DNA of 64,000 bases from [Actinomadura] parvosata subsp. kistnae (lineage in GTDB: Bacteria; Actinomycetota; Actinomycetes; Streptosporangiales; Streptosporangiaceae): the NCBI RefSeq assembly GCF_900323885.1, contig NZ_OOHJ01000027.1:124001-188000 (forward strand), read 5' to 3'. Shown in pieces: positions 26,576 through 34,575 of this stretch. The notes beneath the pieces are model-generated. The model was not told where the DNA came from and made no database searches. It saw only the letters and a program-made list of their open reading frames with translations. Position numbers and translations under genes: made by a program. Positions within the stretch are counted from its first letter, which is position 1. The number at the start of each line of letters is the position of its first letter.

Positions 26576-26935
26576 ATGGTGCGGGCGATCCGTGGGGCCA
26601 TCCAGGTGGATGCCAATGACCGCGACTCGGTCATCTCGGGCACGACCGAGCTGGTCAGCGCGATCATGGAGCGCAACAGCCTGTCCCCGGACGACGTGAT
26701 CAGCGTGTTGTTCACGGCGACGCCCGACCTGACGGCGGAGTTCCCGGCGCTCGCGGCGCGTAAGCTGGGCTTCCACGAGGTGCCGCTGATCTGCTGCACC
26801 GAGATCGACGTGCCGGGGGCGCTGCCCCGCGTCGTACGCCTCATGGCCCATGTGGAGACCGACCGGCCGCGTTCGGAGATCCAGCACGTCTATCTGCGCG
26901 GCGCGGTGGCGCTGCGCCAGGACATCGCCCAATAG
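26576..26935 (+). CDS. aroH: Chorismate mutase, AroH class
   Basis: Converts chorismate to prephenate at the head of phenylalanine and tyrosine synthesis. The 119-residue trimer-type protein matches the AroH fold: MVRAIRGAIQVDANDRDSV at the N-terminus, VSAIMERNSLSPDDVISVLF, ATPDLTAEFPALAARKLGF and VPLICCTEIDVPGALPRVVR, with the active-site Arg of VRAIRGA and Glu near the middle. It lies 89 nt ahead of tyrA, so mutase and dehydrogenase for tyrosine are adjacent as in other actinomycetes. Confidence 0.94.
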   Translation: MVRAIRGAIQVDANDRDSVISGTTELVSAIMERNSLSPDDVISVLFTATPDLTAEFPALAARKLGFHEVPLICCTEIDVPGALPRVVRLMAHVETDRPRSEIQHVYLRGAVALRQDIAQ

Positions 26936-27023
26936 GGCACCCGCACCACCCCCGCTCCAGCGCACGGCCAGCCGGCCGCGCGAAACCACCAGCCCGCACG
27001 ACCCGATGAATCAGGACATCGCG

Positions 27024-28130
27024 ATGGATCTTCGTACCGTGCTCGTCGTCGGCACCGGCCTCATCGGCACCTCAGCGGCGCTGGCGCTGCGCAAGCGCGG
27101 CGTGCGGGTGCTGCTCGCCGACCGCGACCAGGGCGCCGTGCGGCTGGCACGGGAGCTCGGCGCGGGCGAGGAGTGGCAGCCGATCAAGGGCGAGCAGGCG
27201 ACGGTGCCGGCGGCCGAGCGGGCGGACCTGGCGATCATCGCGGTGCCTCCGGCGCACGTGGCGACCGAGCTGCTGGAGCTGCAGCGCATCGGCGCGGCGC
27301 GCTTCTACACCGACGTCGCCAGCGTCAAGGCCGAGCCCATCCACCGGGCCGCGCAGCTCGGCTGCGACCTGGCCACCTACGTCGCCTCCCACCCGCTGGC
27401 CGGCCGGGAGAAGTCGGGGCCGGGAGCGGCCAGGGAAGACCTGTTCCTGGGGCGGCCGTGGGCGCTGTGCCCCACGGAGGAGGCCGACCCTGAGGCGAAG
27501 GCGGCGGTGCTGCGGCTGATCGAGCTGTGCGGCGCCAACGCGGTCGAGGTGGGCGCGATCGACCACGACCGCGCGGTCGCGGTGGTCTCCCACGCCCCGC
27601 ACGTGGCCGCCTCCGCCGTGGCCGCCCGCCTGGCCGACGCCACGGACGTCGCGCTCGGGCTGGCCGGGCAGGGCGTGCGCGACGTCACCCGCATCGCGGG
27701 CAGCGACCCGGGGCTGTGGCTGGGCATCCTGTCCGGCAACGCCTCCCCGGTCGCCGAGGTGCTGGAGGCCGTGGCCAACGACCTGGCCGACGCGGCGAGC
27801 GCGCTGCGTGCCCTGGCCGAGGGCGACGGCACCGCCACCAACGAGATCACCCAGCTCCTCAAACGCGGCGTGGCCGGCCACGACCGCATCCCCGGCAAGC
27901 ACGGCGGCCCGGCCTCGTCCTATGCCGTCGTCCAGGTCGTGATCGGCGACCGGCCCGGGCAGCTCGCCCGGCTGTTCCAGGTGTGCGACGAGATCGGGGT
28001 CAACGTCGAGGACGTCCGCCTGGAGCACGCCCCCGGCCTGCCCCTGGGCATCGCCGAGCTGTCGGTGGAGCCCGACGCGGCCACCACGCTCACGGAGGCG
28101 CTGCACGAGCGGGGCTGGCAGGTTCCCTGA
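27024..28130 (+). CDS. tyrA: Prephenate dehydrogenase
   Basis: Oxidative decarboxylation of prephenate to 4-hydroxyphenylpyruvate using NAD. The NAD fold is at the N-terminus (VLVVGTGLIGTSAALALRKR), with the catalytic His region VASHPLAGREKSGPGAAR and SHAPHVAASAVAARL in the helical dimer domain. Residues about 290-368 form an ACT domain (VVIGDRPGQLARLFQVCDE), probably the tyrosine sensor. I chose ATG 27024 because AGGA lies 7 nt upstream; ATG 27006 is six codons earlier in the same frame. In related genomes cmk usually follows directly; here eight kilobases of other genes intervene. Confidence 0.93.
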   Translation: MDLRTVLVVGTGLIGTSAALALRKRGVRVLLADRDQGAVRLARELGAGEEWQPIKGEQATVPAAERADLAIIAVPPAHVATELLELQRIGAARFYTDVASVKAEPIHRAAQLGCDLATYVASHPLAGREKSGPGAAREDLFLGRPWALCPTEEADPEAKAAVLRLIELCGANAVEVGAIDHDRAVAVVSHAPHVAASAVAARLADATDVALGLAGQGVRDVTRIAGSDPGLWLGILSGNASPVAEVLEAVANDLADAASALRALAEGDGTATNEITQLLKRGVAGHDRIPGKHGGPASSYAVVQVVIGDRPGQLARLFQVCDEIGVNVEDVRLEHAPGLPLGIAELSVEPDAATTLTEALHERGWQVP

Positions 28131-28149
28131 GCAAGCGGGCGCCCGGCCG

Positions 28150-29328
28150 TCACACCGCGATGGGGAGCTTGTCGTAGCCGCGTACGGTGCTGCTGTGCAG
28201 GCGTGCCGCGCGCTCGTGGTCGACCTCCCACACGGGGAAGCGCCGCAGCGTCTCCTCCAGGCCGACGCGGGCTTCGAGGCGGGCGAGGGCGGCGCCGAGG
28301 CAGAAGTGGATGCCGAGGCCGAACGCGAGATGCCCGTCGAAGCGGCGGTGGATGTCGAAGCGGTCGGCGTCGGCGTAGGCGCGCTCGTCCCGGTTGGCGG
28401 CCCCGGTGAGCAGCAGCACCTTCGACCTCGCCGGCATCGTTGTGCCGTGCAGCAGGACGTCCCTGGTCAGGGTGCGCCCCTGCACCGGCGACGGGGACTC
28501 GTAGCGCAGGATCTCCTCGACGGCGTTGCGCAGCAGCGAGGGGTCGGCGGCCAGCTCCGCCCGCTGGGCGGGATGCGCGGCGAGCAGCACGCAGGCCCAG
28601 CCGAGCAGCCGGGCCACCGTCTCGGTGCCGCCGCTGACCAGCAGCCCCGCGAAGTCGGCCGCCTCGGCGGTGGTGAGCCGCCGCGCGCCGTCGCCGGTGG
28701 GCACCTCGGCCTGCACCAGCGCGCTCATCAGGTCGTCGCGGGGGCTCTTGCGCCGTGCCTCGACCTGCTCGCGGAAGTACGTGTGCAGCCTCGCCATGGC
28801 GGCGATGGCGACGTCGTTGATGATCCCCTTGCCCTCCTCGATGTGGAAGGCGCGGTCGATCTCCTCGCGTACCTCCTCCCGGTCGGCCGGGTCGACGCCG
28901 ATCAGCTCGGAGATGACCCTCGACGGGAGCTGGACGGCGAAGTCCTGCACGTAGTCGAACTCGCCGGTCAGGGGGTCGAGCAGCTCGGCGCAGAGCGTGC
29001 GGACGTACCCCTCCAGCAGGGAGATCCGGCGCGGTGTGAAGGCCCGTGACACGAGTGTGCGCAGCATCGTGTGCTCCGGCGGGTCCATGAAGAGCATCAT
29101 GCCGGTGCGCATCGGCTCGGCCGTCATGATCTCCAGCACGGTGCCGTACGCGGAGCTGTAGGTGCGCGGGTCGCGCGTGGCGGCCTCGACGTCCGCGTGG
29201 CGGGACAGGGCGTGGAAGGCGAGCTTGTCGTTGTGGTAGACGGGCTGCTCGTCGCGCATCCTGCGCCACAGCGGGTACGGGTCGAGGTCGATCGTCGTGT
29301 CGAACGGGTCCCAGTACAGTGCGGTCAC
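28150..29328 (-). CDS. Cytochrome P450
   Basis: A 392-residue class I bacterial P450. I-helix oxygen-binding segment GLLVSGGTETVARL, ExxR box in VEEILRYESPSPVQGR, and heme loop FGLGIHFCLGAALARLEAR with the Cys ligand are all present. The protein catalyses hydroxylation of an unknown small molecule with electrons from a ferredoxin; no ferredoxin gene is next to it. The start is GTG 29328, since GAGGAGG stands 9 nt upstream on the minus strand and VTALYWDPFDTTIDL matches family N-termini. It is the first of the accessory genes that split tyrA from cmk. Confidence 0.93.
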   Translation of the reverse strand: MTALYWDPFDTTIDLDPYPLWRRMRDEQPVYHNDKLAFHALSRHADVEAATRDPRTYSSAYGTVLEIMTAEPMRTGMMLFMDPPEHTMLRTLVSRAFTPRRISLLEGYVRTLCAELLDPLTGEFDYVQDFAVQLPSRVISELIGVDPADREEVREEIDRAFHIEEGKGIINDVAIAAMARLHTYFREQVEARRKSPRDDLMSALVQAEVPTGDGARRLTTAEAADFAGLLVSGGTETVARLLGWACVLLAAHPAQRAELAADPSLLRNAVEEILRYESPSPVQGRTLTRDVLLHGTTMPARSKVLLLTGAANRDERAYADADRFDIHRRFDGHLAFGLGIHFCLGAALARLEARVGLEETLRRFPVWEVDHERAARLHSSTVRGYDKLPIAV

Positions 29329-29437
29329 GGCACGCACCCTCCTCGGTCTGCCGTCGTCCACCGGCGCCGCAGGTGTCGGCGCGCCGCCGGTCCGCCGACG
29401 TCAGCATGTCACGGTACGGCGGATCCCGGTACGGCCC

Positions 29438-29872
29438 TCACTCCTTCGCCGGCAGGAGGCGGTCGACGAGGGTCCTGAGCGTCTTGGCGTCGTCCGGGCC
29501 GAGCCGGTCCAGCAGGTGACGCCGGGTGGCCGTCTCCAGCGCCGGCAACGTCGCGTCGATCAGGTGCCGGCCCGCCGGGCTCAGCGTGACCTCCACCCCG
29601 TTCGGAACCTTGTCGCGGGCCACGTAGCCGCGCTCGCCCATCCGGGTCAGCAGGTGCGACAGCCGCGTCCGATCCCAGCCGAGGGTGGCGGCGAGGGCGT
29701 TCTGGCGCAGGCTCCCGCCGGACTCGTGCAGGCACACCAGGACGCCCAGCTCCGGCTCGGACAGGCCGGACGCCGCAGTGGTCTCCGCGATGACGGCGGT
29801 GCGGACCATCTCATGGGCGCGCTTCCACCGCAGCCACAGCTCGGTCGCCGCACCCGGCCCAACTGTTGACAT
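29438..29872 (-). CDS. MarR-family regulator
   Basis: A 144-residue MarR protein. The winged helix is LSEPELGVLVCLHESGGSLR, ALAATLGWDRTRLSHLLTRM and the wing VEVTLSPAGRHLIDATL, with a C-terminal dimerisation helix. It is divergent from a small membrane protein and a flavoprotein, and a palindrome overlaps its own ATG. So it probably represses itself and the divergent pair, perhaps in answer to a redox-active or aromatic compound (inference). Confidence 0.92.
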   Translation of the reverse strand: MSTVGPGAATELWLRWKRAHEMVRTAVIAETTAASGLSEPELGVLVCLHESGGSLRQNALAATLGWDRTRLSHLLTRMGERGYVARDKVPNGVEVTLSPAGRHLIDATLPALETATRRHLLDRLGPDDAKTLRTLVDRLLPAKE

Positions 29873-29878
29873 ATCAAC
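29865..29878. promoter_or_regulatory. Candidate MarR operator GTTGA-CATA-TCAAC
   Basis: An inverted repeat with perfect 5-bp arms that covers the marR start codon (ATG at 29872). MarR sites often have this TTGA-type half-site and overlap the promoter or start region of the regulator. It lies 57 bp ahead of the divergent membrane-protein gene. Confidence 0.55.
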
Positions 29879-29934
29879 ACCTTACTTCCTAGTGTTCGTC
29901 CCGACCGCACCGCTCGACGGACAAGGACCTCTCG

Positions 29935-30450
29935 ATGCTCGATCCCCGGCGCCACTACGCCAGCCTGCGCCAGGTGGCGCTCCTGCCCCTCCTGCTGTTC
30001 CTCCCCGCCGTGATCGCCTTCTTCGCGGACCCGGACGTGGCGTGGGGAGAATACCTGGGCGTCTTCTTCCACCTCTCGATCCTCTTCCTGGTGTCACGCC
30101 TGGACGCGGCGCCCTGGGCCAAGGCCGCGGGCTACGGCTGGGTGGTGCTCGACGTGCTCGCCGGCATCCTCATGATCAACGCGGTCGAGTACGATACCGC
30201 CTGGGCGGTCCGGCTCGGCGGTCACGTCCTCGCCGGCGTCTGGATCGTGGCGAGCTCCCTGGTCAGCCGTTCCTGGCCGGTCCGCGTGGTCGGCGTCGTC
30301 ACCGGCGTCTGGCTCGGCGGCTACTCCTTCGCCGGCACCCTTCTCGCCGAAGAGGTCCTGCGCCCGGCCGGCATCATGATCCTCGCCTGGTTCGCCCTCC
30401 TGGCGATCTTCCACCGGGACGAGCCCGCGCCCGCGCCGGCACCGGCCTGA
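29935..30450 (+). CDS. Small integral membrane protein of unknown function
   Basis: A 171-residue protein not recognised by family. It has about five membrane helices, including VALLPLLLFLPAVIAFFADP, YLGVFFHLSILFLVSRL, YGWVVLDVLAGILMINAVEY, HVLAGVWIVASSLVSRSW and AGIMILAWFALLAIFH, and a short C-terminal tail of repeated Pro-Ala. It lies between a divergent marR gene and a flavoprotein gene on its strand, 68 nt apart, and so is probably co-expressed with the flavoprotein. Function cannot be inferred further. Confidence 0.75.
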   Translation: MLDPRRHYASLRQVALLPLLLFLPAVIAFFADPDVAWGEYLGVFFHLSILFLVSRLDAAPWAKAAGYGWVVLDVLAGILMINAVEYDTAWAVRLGGHVLAGVWIVASSLVSRSWPVRVVGVVTGVWLGGYSFAGTLLAEEVLRPAGIMILAWFALLAIFHRDEPAPAPAPA

Positions 30451-30518
30451 CCCTCGCCCCATGTCACATCCGCGCCCCCTCGATCCGTCTGCAAGCACGA
30501 ATCGAGGAGGTAAGGAAG

Positions 30519-31682
30519 ATGACCGACATCCTGGTACTCGGCGGCGGCTACACGGGCGTCACGGCGGCTCTCAGGGCCGCCCGCCGGACCCGCCGCACGG
30601 GCGGGCGCGTCACGCTGGTGAACGCCTCCCCGCGCTTCACCGAGCGGCTGCGCCTGCACCGGACGGCGGCCGGCGAGCGGCTCGCCGACCACGCCCTGAC
30701 CGACGTGCTCGCGGGCGGCGGCGTCCAGTTCGTGCTGGGACGGGTGGCCGCGATCGACCCGGAACGGCACGAGGTGCGCCTCGACCCCTCGCCCGGGCAC
30801 GAGGCGCGCACCCTGCGCTACGACAAGCTGGTCTACGCGCTCGGCACCGTCACCGACGTGACCGTGCCCGGGGTCGCCGAGCACGCCTACGTCTACGACG
30901 ACCACACCGCCACCGTCCGGCTCTCCCGGCACCTCGACACCCTCACGCGCGGCACGGTCGTCGTGGCCGGCGGCGGGCTGACCGGGGTCGAATCGGCCAC
31001 CGAGCTGGCCGAGGCACGCCCCCACCTGCACGTCGTCCTGCTGACCAGGGGGCGGCCGGGGGCGATGATGGGGGCGGGCGCGCGGGCGTACCTGGACAGG
31101 GCGCTGCAGCGGCTCGGCGTCGAGGTGCGCGCGGGCGTCGAGATCACGAAGGTCCTGCCCGACGGCGTGGAGCTCGCCGGCGGCGAGCTGATCCACTCCG
31201 ACGCGACGCTGTGGACCACCGGCACCAGGGGCTTGCCGCAGGCCGCCGCGTCGGGGCTGGCGGTGGACGAACGCGGCCGGATCGTGGTGGACGCGGCCCT
31301 GCGCTCGGTCTCCCACCCGGACGTGTACGCCGTCGGCGACGCCGCCGCCATCACCCAGAGCTTCGGTATCCTGCACGGCACCTGCCAGGGAGGCATCCCC
31401 AGCGCCCTGGCCGCCGCCGACTCGCTGGCGGCGACGCTGCGGGGGAGGAGGGCGCGGCCGTTCAGGTTCGGGTTCTTCCACCAGCCGGTGAGCCTGGGCA
31501 GGAAGGACGCCGTCATCCAGTTCACCCGCCCGGACGACAGCCCGCGCCGGTGGTACCTGACCGGGCGGGCGGCCATCGCCTACAAGGAGACGGTCAGCGA
31601 CAGCCCGTTCACCCTGTTCAGGCTGCTCAAGCGCGGCCTGGTGCCGGTGCGGGCATTCGGCCTGACCGCCGGGCGGTCATGA
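30519..31682 (+). CDS. NAD(P)/FAD-dependent oxidoreductase (NDH-2/FSP1-like)
   Basis: A 387-residue two-dinucleotide-fold flavoprotein. FAD motif ILVLGGGYTGVTAALRAARR is at the N-terminus, the NAD(P) motif TVVVAGGGLTGVESATELAE is near residue 150, and the second FAD signature VYAVGDAAAITQSFG lies near residue 270. The C-terminal part (GRKDAVIQFTRPD, LFRLLKRGLVPVRAFG) resembles type II NADH dehydrogenases, so it may move electrons from NAD(P)H to quinones or other acceptors at the membrane. Start ATG 30519 has GAGGAGG upstream. It follows the small membrane protein; the marR gene opposite is the likely regulator. Confidence 0.88.
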   Translation: MTDILVLGGGYTGVTAALRAARRTRRTGGRVTLVNASPRFTERLRLHRTAAGERLADHALTDVLAGGGVQFVLGRVAAIDPERHEVRLDPSPGHEARTLRYDKLVYALGTVTDVTVPGVAEHAYVYDDHTATVRLSRHLDTLTRGTVVVAGGGLTGVESATELAEARPHLHVVLLTRGRPGAMMGAGARAYLDRALQRLGVEVRAGVEITKVLPDGVELAGGELIHSDATLWTTGTRGLPQAAASGLAVDERGRIVVDAALRSVSHPDVYAVGDAAAITQSFGILHGTCQGGIPSALAAADSLAATLRGRRARPFRFGFFHQPVSLGRKDAVIQFTRPDDSPRRWYLTGRAAIAYKETVSDSPFTLFRLLKRGLVPVRAFGLTAGRS

Positions 31683-31770
31683 CCCCGGACGCGCGGGGGC
31701 GGGCCTTCGGGACCATGGTCCCGGGCGCGCGGCGGGTTGGTCCTGAGGATCATCGCCCCGGACGCGCGGG

Positions 31771-31799
31771 GGGCGGGGCCGTGGTGATCGGCCCCGCCC
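31771..31799. terminator. Bidirectional hairpin terminator
   Basis: GGGCGGGGCC (31771-31780) pairs perfectly with GGCCCCGCCC (31790-31799) around a 9-nt loop, between the convergent flavoprotein and DUF2795 genes. Just before it the segment CCCCGGACGCGCGGG occurs twice, at about 31682 and 31762. Confidence 0.65.
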
Positions 31800-31815
31800 G
31801 CCGCACCCCCACGTC

Positions 31816-32010
31816 TCAGCGTTTCGTGACCGCCTCGCTGACGGCGTTGGGGCCGTCATACTGGCGGTCCGGCATGTTCTCCAGCGCCTGGACGATGTCG
31901 TCGCTCGCGTTGTGGTCGCGGGCCGCTTGGACCAGGTCGTCCTTGCTGGCGGGGTAGTCGACCCCGCTCAGGTGCTTCTGCAGGTCGATCGGATTCGGTG
32001 CAGTGCTCAT
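31816..32010 (-). CDS. DUF2795 small protein (64 aa)
   Basis: A 64-residue acidic protein. MSTAPNPIDLQKHLSGVDYP then ASKDDLVQAARDHNASDDIV and the aromatic Asp-rich end ENMPDRQYDGPNAVSEAV match DUF2795, a small helical family common in actinomycetes and of unknown function, sometimes seen as two consecutive repeats. Only one repeat here. Read from ATG 32010, 21 nt after the glycosyltransferase stop, so possibly the last gene of that transcript. Confidence 0.85.
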   Translation of the reverse strand: MSTAPNPIDLQKHLSGVDYPASKDDLVQAARDHNASDDIVQALENMPDRQYDGPNAVSEAVTKR

Positions 32011-32030
32011 GTCCGCCAGCTGCCCCGCGC

Positions 32031-32954
32031 TCACGAGACGTAACGGCGGGCCCGCGAGTTCTCCTGGGACGCCTCCAGGCTCGCCAGCCTGGCCTCGACC
32101 CTCGGGGGCACCCGCCGCCGCTCGGCCAGCACCCACGGCAGGCCGCGCAGCGCGTCCAGGGCCGCCAGCGCCGAGACGCGGTCGTGCGGCACCGTCCTGG
32201 CCAGGTGCGCGGTGCGGCGCAGCGCCGCCCGCAGCGGCCGCCGCAGCCACGTGAACCAGAGCGTGTTGCGCAGCCCGACCCGCCGCCTGCCGTGCGCGTC
32301 CCGCTGCTTGGACGCCTGGTGGTGCACGGTCAGCTCCTCCAGGTAACACAGCTCCCAGCCGGCCGTGGCCAGGTCCACCGCCAGCAGCTCCTCCTCGCCG
32401 CCCAGCCACAGCCGCCGCGAGAAGCCGCCGCAGGCGAGGAACGCCTCCCGCCGCAGCACGGACGCCCCCGCGAGGAAGCTGCCCAGCGCGGGCCCCGGCA
32501 GCCAGTCCGGCCCTGGGACGGGGGAGTCGCGCAGCTCGGCCACGATCGGGTCGTCGCGCCCGCCGGGCTCGGCCAGGATGCGGGCCGTCACCACGGCCAG
32601 GCGGGGATGGGCGTCCAGCACGTCGGCGGCCCGCGCCAGCGAGCCGGGCGCCCACCAGGTGTCGTCGTCGGCGAAGGCCACGTACGGGGTGCTCAGCCGC
32701 TCCACGCCCACGTTGCGGCCGACGGCGCCCAGGTTCTCGTCCAGGGCGACCACCTCCACCTCCGGGTACGCCCGCGCGACCGCCTCGGCGGTGCCGTCGG
32801 TGGAGCCGTTGTCCACCAGCACCACGTGGGGGCGCTCGGGGAGCGCGAGCAGGCGGCCCAGCGAGGTGAGCACCTCCTCCCGCCGGTTCCAGGTGATCAC
32901 GACGGCACCCACCCGCGGGTCAGGCACGACGGCGTTCATGCGGGGGTCAGCCAT
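32031..32954 (-). CDS. Glycosyltransferase family 2
   Basis: A 307-residue GT-A fold enzyme. It has GAVVITWNRREEVLTSLGRL, the nucleotide-sugar loop VVLVDNGSTDGTAEAVARAY, DENLGAVGRNVGVERLSTPY, the metal site FADDDTWWAPG, and a catalytic-base candidate in WLGGEEELLAVDLATAGWEL. The last 80 residues are Arg/Leu-rich helices (ALRRTAHLARTVPHDRVSAL). Donor and acceptor unknown. Its ATG overlaps the stop of the upstream, closely similar transferase, implying a duplication and coupled translation. Confidence 0.9.
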   Translation of the reverse strand: MADPRMNAVVPDPRVGAVVITWNRREEVLTSLGRLLALPERPHVVLVDNGSTDGTAEAVARAYPEVEVVALDENLGAVGRNVGVERLSTPYVAFADDDTWWAPGSLARAADVLDAHPRLAVVTARILAEPGGRDDPIVAELRDSPVPGPDWLPGPALGSFLAGASVLRREAFLACGGFSRRLWLGGEEELLAVDLATAGWELCYLEELTVHHQASKQRDAHGRRRVGLRNTLWFTWLRRPLRAALRRTAHLARTVPHDRVSALAALDALRGLPWVLAERRRVPPRVEARLASLEASQENSRARRYVS

Positions 32955-33795
32955 CGGTCCGCTCCAGCGTGCGTCGTGCCCGTTCCACGGAGGTCGGCAG
33001 CTCGCGCCGTTCGGCGAGCGCGCGGGGCAGGCGGCGGACCGCCGTGCGCAGTCCCTCGCGGCCCGCCGAGCCGCCGCGCAGAGCCTGGAACGTGCGGCGG
33101 GCCACCACCCGCCAGGGGCGGCGCAGCACGGCGGTCAGTACGGCGTTGCGCGCGGCCAGCACCTGCCGGCCGCGCGGGTCCCTGGAGGGTGACGGGTGGT
33201 GGTGGGCGACCACGTCGTCCACGTACGCCAGCCCCCACCCCTTCGCGGCCAGGTCCACCGCCAGCCGTTCCTCCTCGCCGAAGAAGAAGATCACGTCGTC
33301 GAACCCTCCCGCATCGAGGAACGCCTCCTTCCGCACCACCGCCCCGCACGCCAGGAACCCCAGCACGCTCGGCCCCGGCAGGTCGGGCTCGACGCCGAGC
33401 GGGGAGTGGCGCATCTGCTCGGACACCGGGTCCAGCCGCTCCTCGGGGCCGACCAGGACGCGGGCGCCCAGGACCGCGAGGCGCGGGTAGGCGTCCAGCA
33501 CGTCGGCGGCCCGTTCCAGCGCGCCGGGCGCCCACCAGGAGTCGTCGTCGGCGAAGGCCACGTAGGGGGTCTCGGCCATCTGGACGCCGATGTTGCGGGC
33601 GGGCGCGCCCAGGTTCCTGCCCGCCTCGACCACGTGGACGTCGGGGAAGTGCCGCTTGACGAACGTGGCGGTGCCGTCGGTGGAGCCGTTGTCGACGAGG
33701 ATCACCGGGCGTGGGTGCAGGGGAAGCGAGCGGCTGAGCGCGCCCAGCCTGTCCTTGCTCGCCACGACGACCGTGACGCGGGCTCCGTTGTTCAC
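32947..33795 (-). CDS. Glycosyltransferase family 2 (paralogue of its neighbour)
   Basis: A 282-residue transferase with the same layout: RVTVVVASKDRLGALSRSLP, VILVDNGSTDGTATFVKRHF, AGRNLGAPARNIGVQMAETP, FADDDSWWAPG and FFFGEEERLAVDLAAKGWGL. Several segments are shared with the downstream gene, such as RAADVLDAYPRLAVLGARVL. Such pairs usually build a sugar or polymer decoration together, but no other cell-wall gene is adjacent. ATG 33795 and divergent tetR lie 75 nt apart. Confidence 0.9.
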   Translation of the reverse strand: MNNGARVTVVVASKDRLGALSRSLPLHPRPVILVDNGSTDGTATFVKRHFPDVHVVEAGRNLGAPARNIGVQMAETPYVAFADDDSWWAPGALERAADVLDAYPRLAVLGARVLVGPEERLDPVSEQMRHSPLGVEPDLPGPSVLGFLACGAVVRKEAFLDAGGFDDVIFFFGEEERLAVDLAAKGWGLAYVDDVVAHHHPSPSRDPRGRQVLAARNAVLTAVLRRPWRVVARRTFQALRGGSAGREGLRTAVRRLPRALAERRELPTSVERARRTLERTDG

Positions 33796-33864
33796 AAGGT
33801 CTCACTTACCGGACGGAGCGGGCTTACTCCTCTTGACGGGCGGCGGGGCGGGGCGTAGGAAGGG

Positions 33865-33877
33865 GTAACAGTGTTAC
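33865..33877. promoter_or_regulatory. Candidate TetR operator GTAACA-G-TGTTAC
   Basis: A perfect 13-bp inverted repeat around one central base, placed at the 5' end of the tetR gene and over its first possible start codon (GTG 33871). A half-site CGTTACC follows at about 33891. TetR proteins typically bind such sites for autoregulation; assignment is inference. Confidence 0.6.
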
Positions 33878-34575
33878 CGAGCAGAAACGGCGTTACCTCC
33901 ATGACGGTTTCCGCGTACCAGCAGGCCCAGAAGGAAGGGCAGAGCGTCGTCAGGGCGGCCGTCCTCGACGCGGCCAAGCGGCTGCTCGTCTCCGAGGGGC
34001 CGGCGGCGCTCACCGTGCGGCGGATCTCCGGCGAGGTGGGCTGCTCGACCAAGGTCATCTACACCCTCTTCGGCGGCAAGGACGGGCTGGGGGAGGCGCT
34101 CTGGCTGGAGGGGTTCGCCCGGTTCGAGCGGTGGCTGCTGGCGGTGCCGCCGTCCGACGACCCGTTCGAACGGCTGCACGCCGGGCTCATGGCCTACCGG
34201 GAGTACGCGCTGAGCGAGCCCGACTACTACCGGGTCATGTTCCAGGGCGCGCTGCCGGGGCTGAAGCCGGGGCCCGAGGCGGTGGAGGCGGCCAAGCGCA
34301 CGTTCGAGCTGCTGCTGCGGGACGTCGTCGACTGCCTCGACGCCGGGCTGCTGCGCGGGGCCGAGGCCAGGGAGATCGCCGACGTGTTGTGGATGGCTGT
34401 GCACGGCGCGGTGGGTCTGGAAATTTCGGGATTTTTCGATCGGGACGTGGCCGGGCGGCGCTACCGGCTCCTCTGTGTTTCGGTGCTCACCCCGTTCCTG
34501 GCGGCGGAGCCCCCGGCGGACGAGTTCCCGGCAAGCGAGTTCCTGGCGAGCGACGATGGAAGGGACAGGTCATGA
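33871..34575 (+). CDS. TetR/AcrR-family regulator
   Basis: A 234-residue regulator (or 224 if read from ATG 33901). HTH: AAVLDAAKRLLVSEGPAALT, VRRISGEVGCSTKVIYTLFG. The C-terminal part, with FERLHAGLMAYREYALSEPD, YYRVMFQGALPGLKPGPEAV and VLWMAVHGAVGLEISGFF, is the WHG-type TetR ligand domain. GTG 33871 has GGAAGGGG a few bases upstream, whereas ATG 33901 has no ribosome site, so I prefer the GTG. It overlaps the carotenoid oxygenase gene by ATGA and so controls or is co-expressed with it. Confidence 0.88.
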   Translation: MLPSRNGVTSMTVSAYQQAQKEGQSVVRAAVLDAAKRLLVSEGPAALTVRRISGEVGCSTKVIYTLFGGKDGLGEALWLEGFARFERWLLAVPPSDDPFERLHAGLMAYREYALSEPDYYRVMFQGALPGLKPGPEAVEAAKRTFELLLRDVVDCLDAGLLRGAEAREIADVLWMAVHGAVGLEISGFFDRDVAGRRYRLLCVSVLTPFLAAEPPADEFPASEFLASDDGRDRS

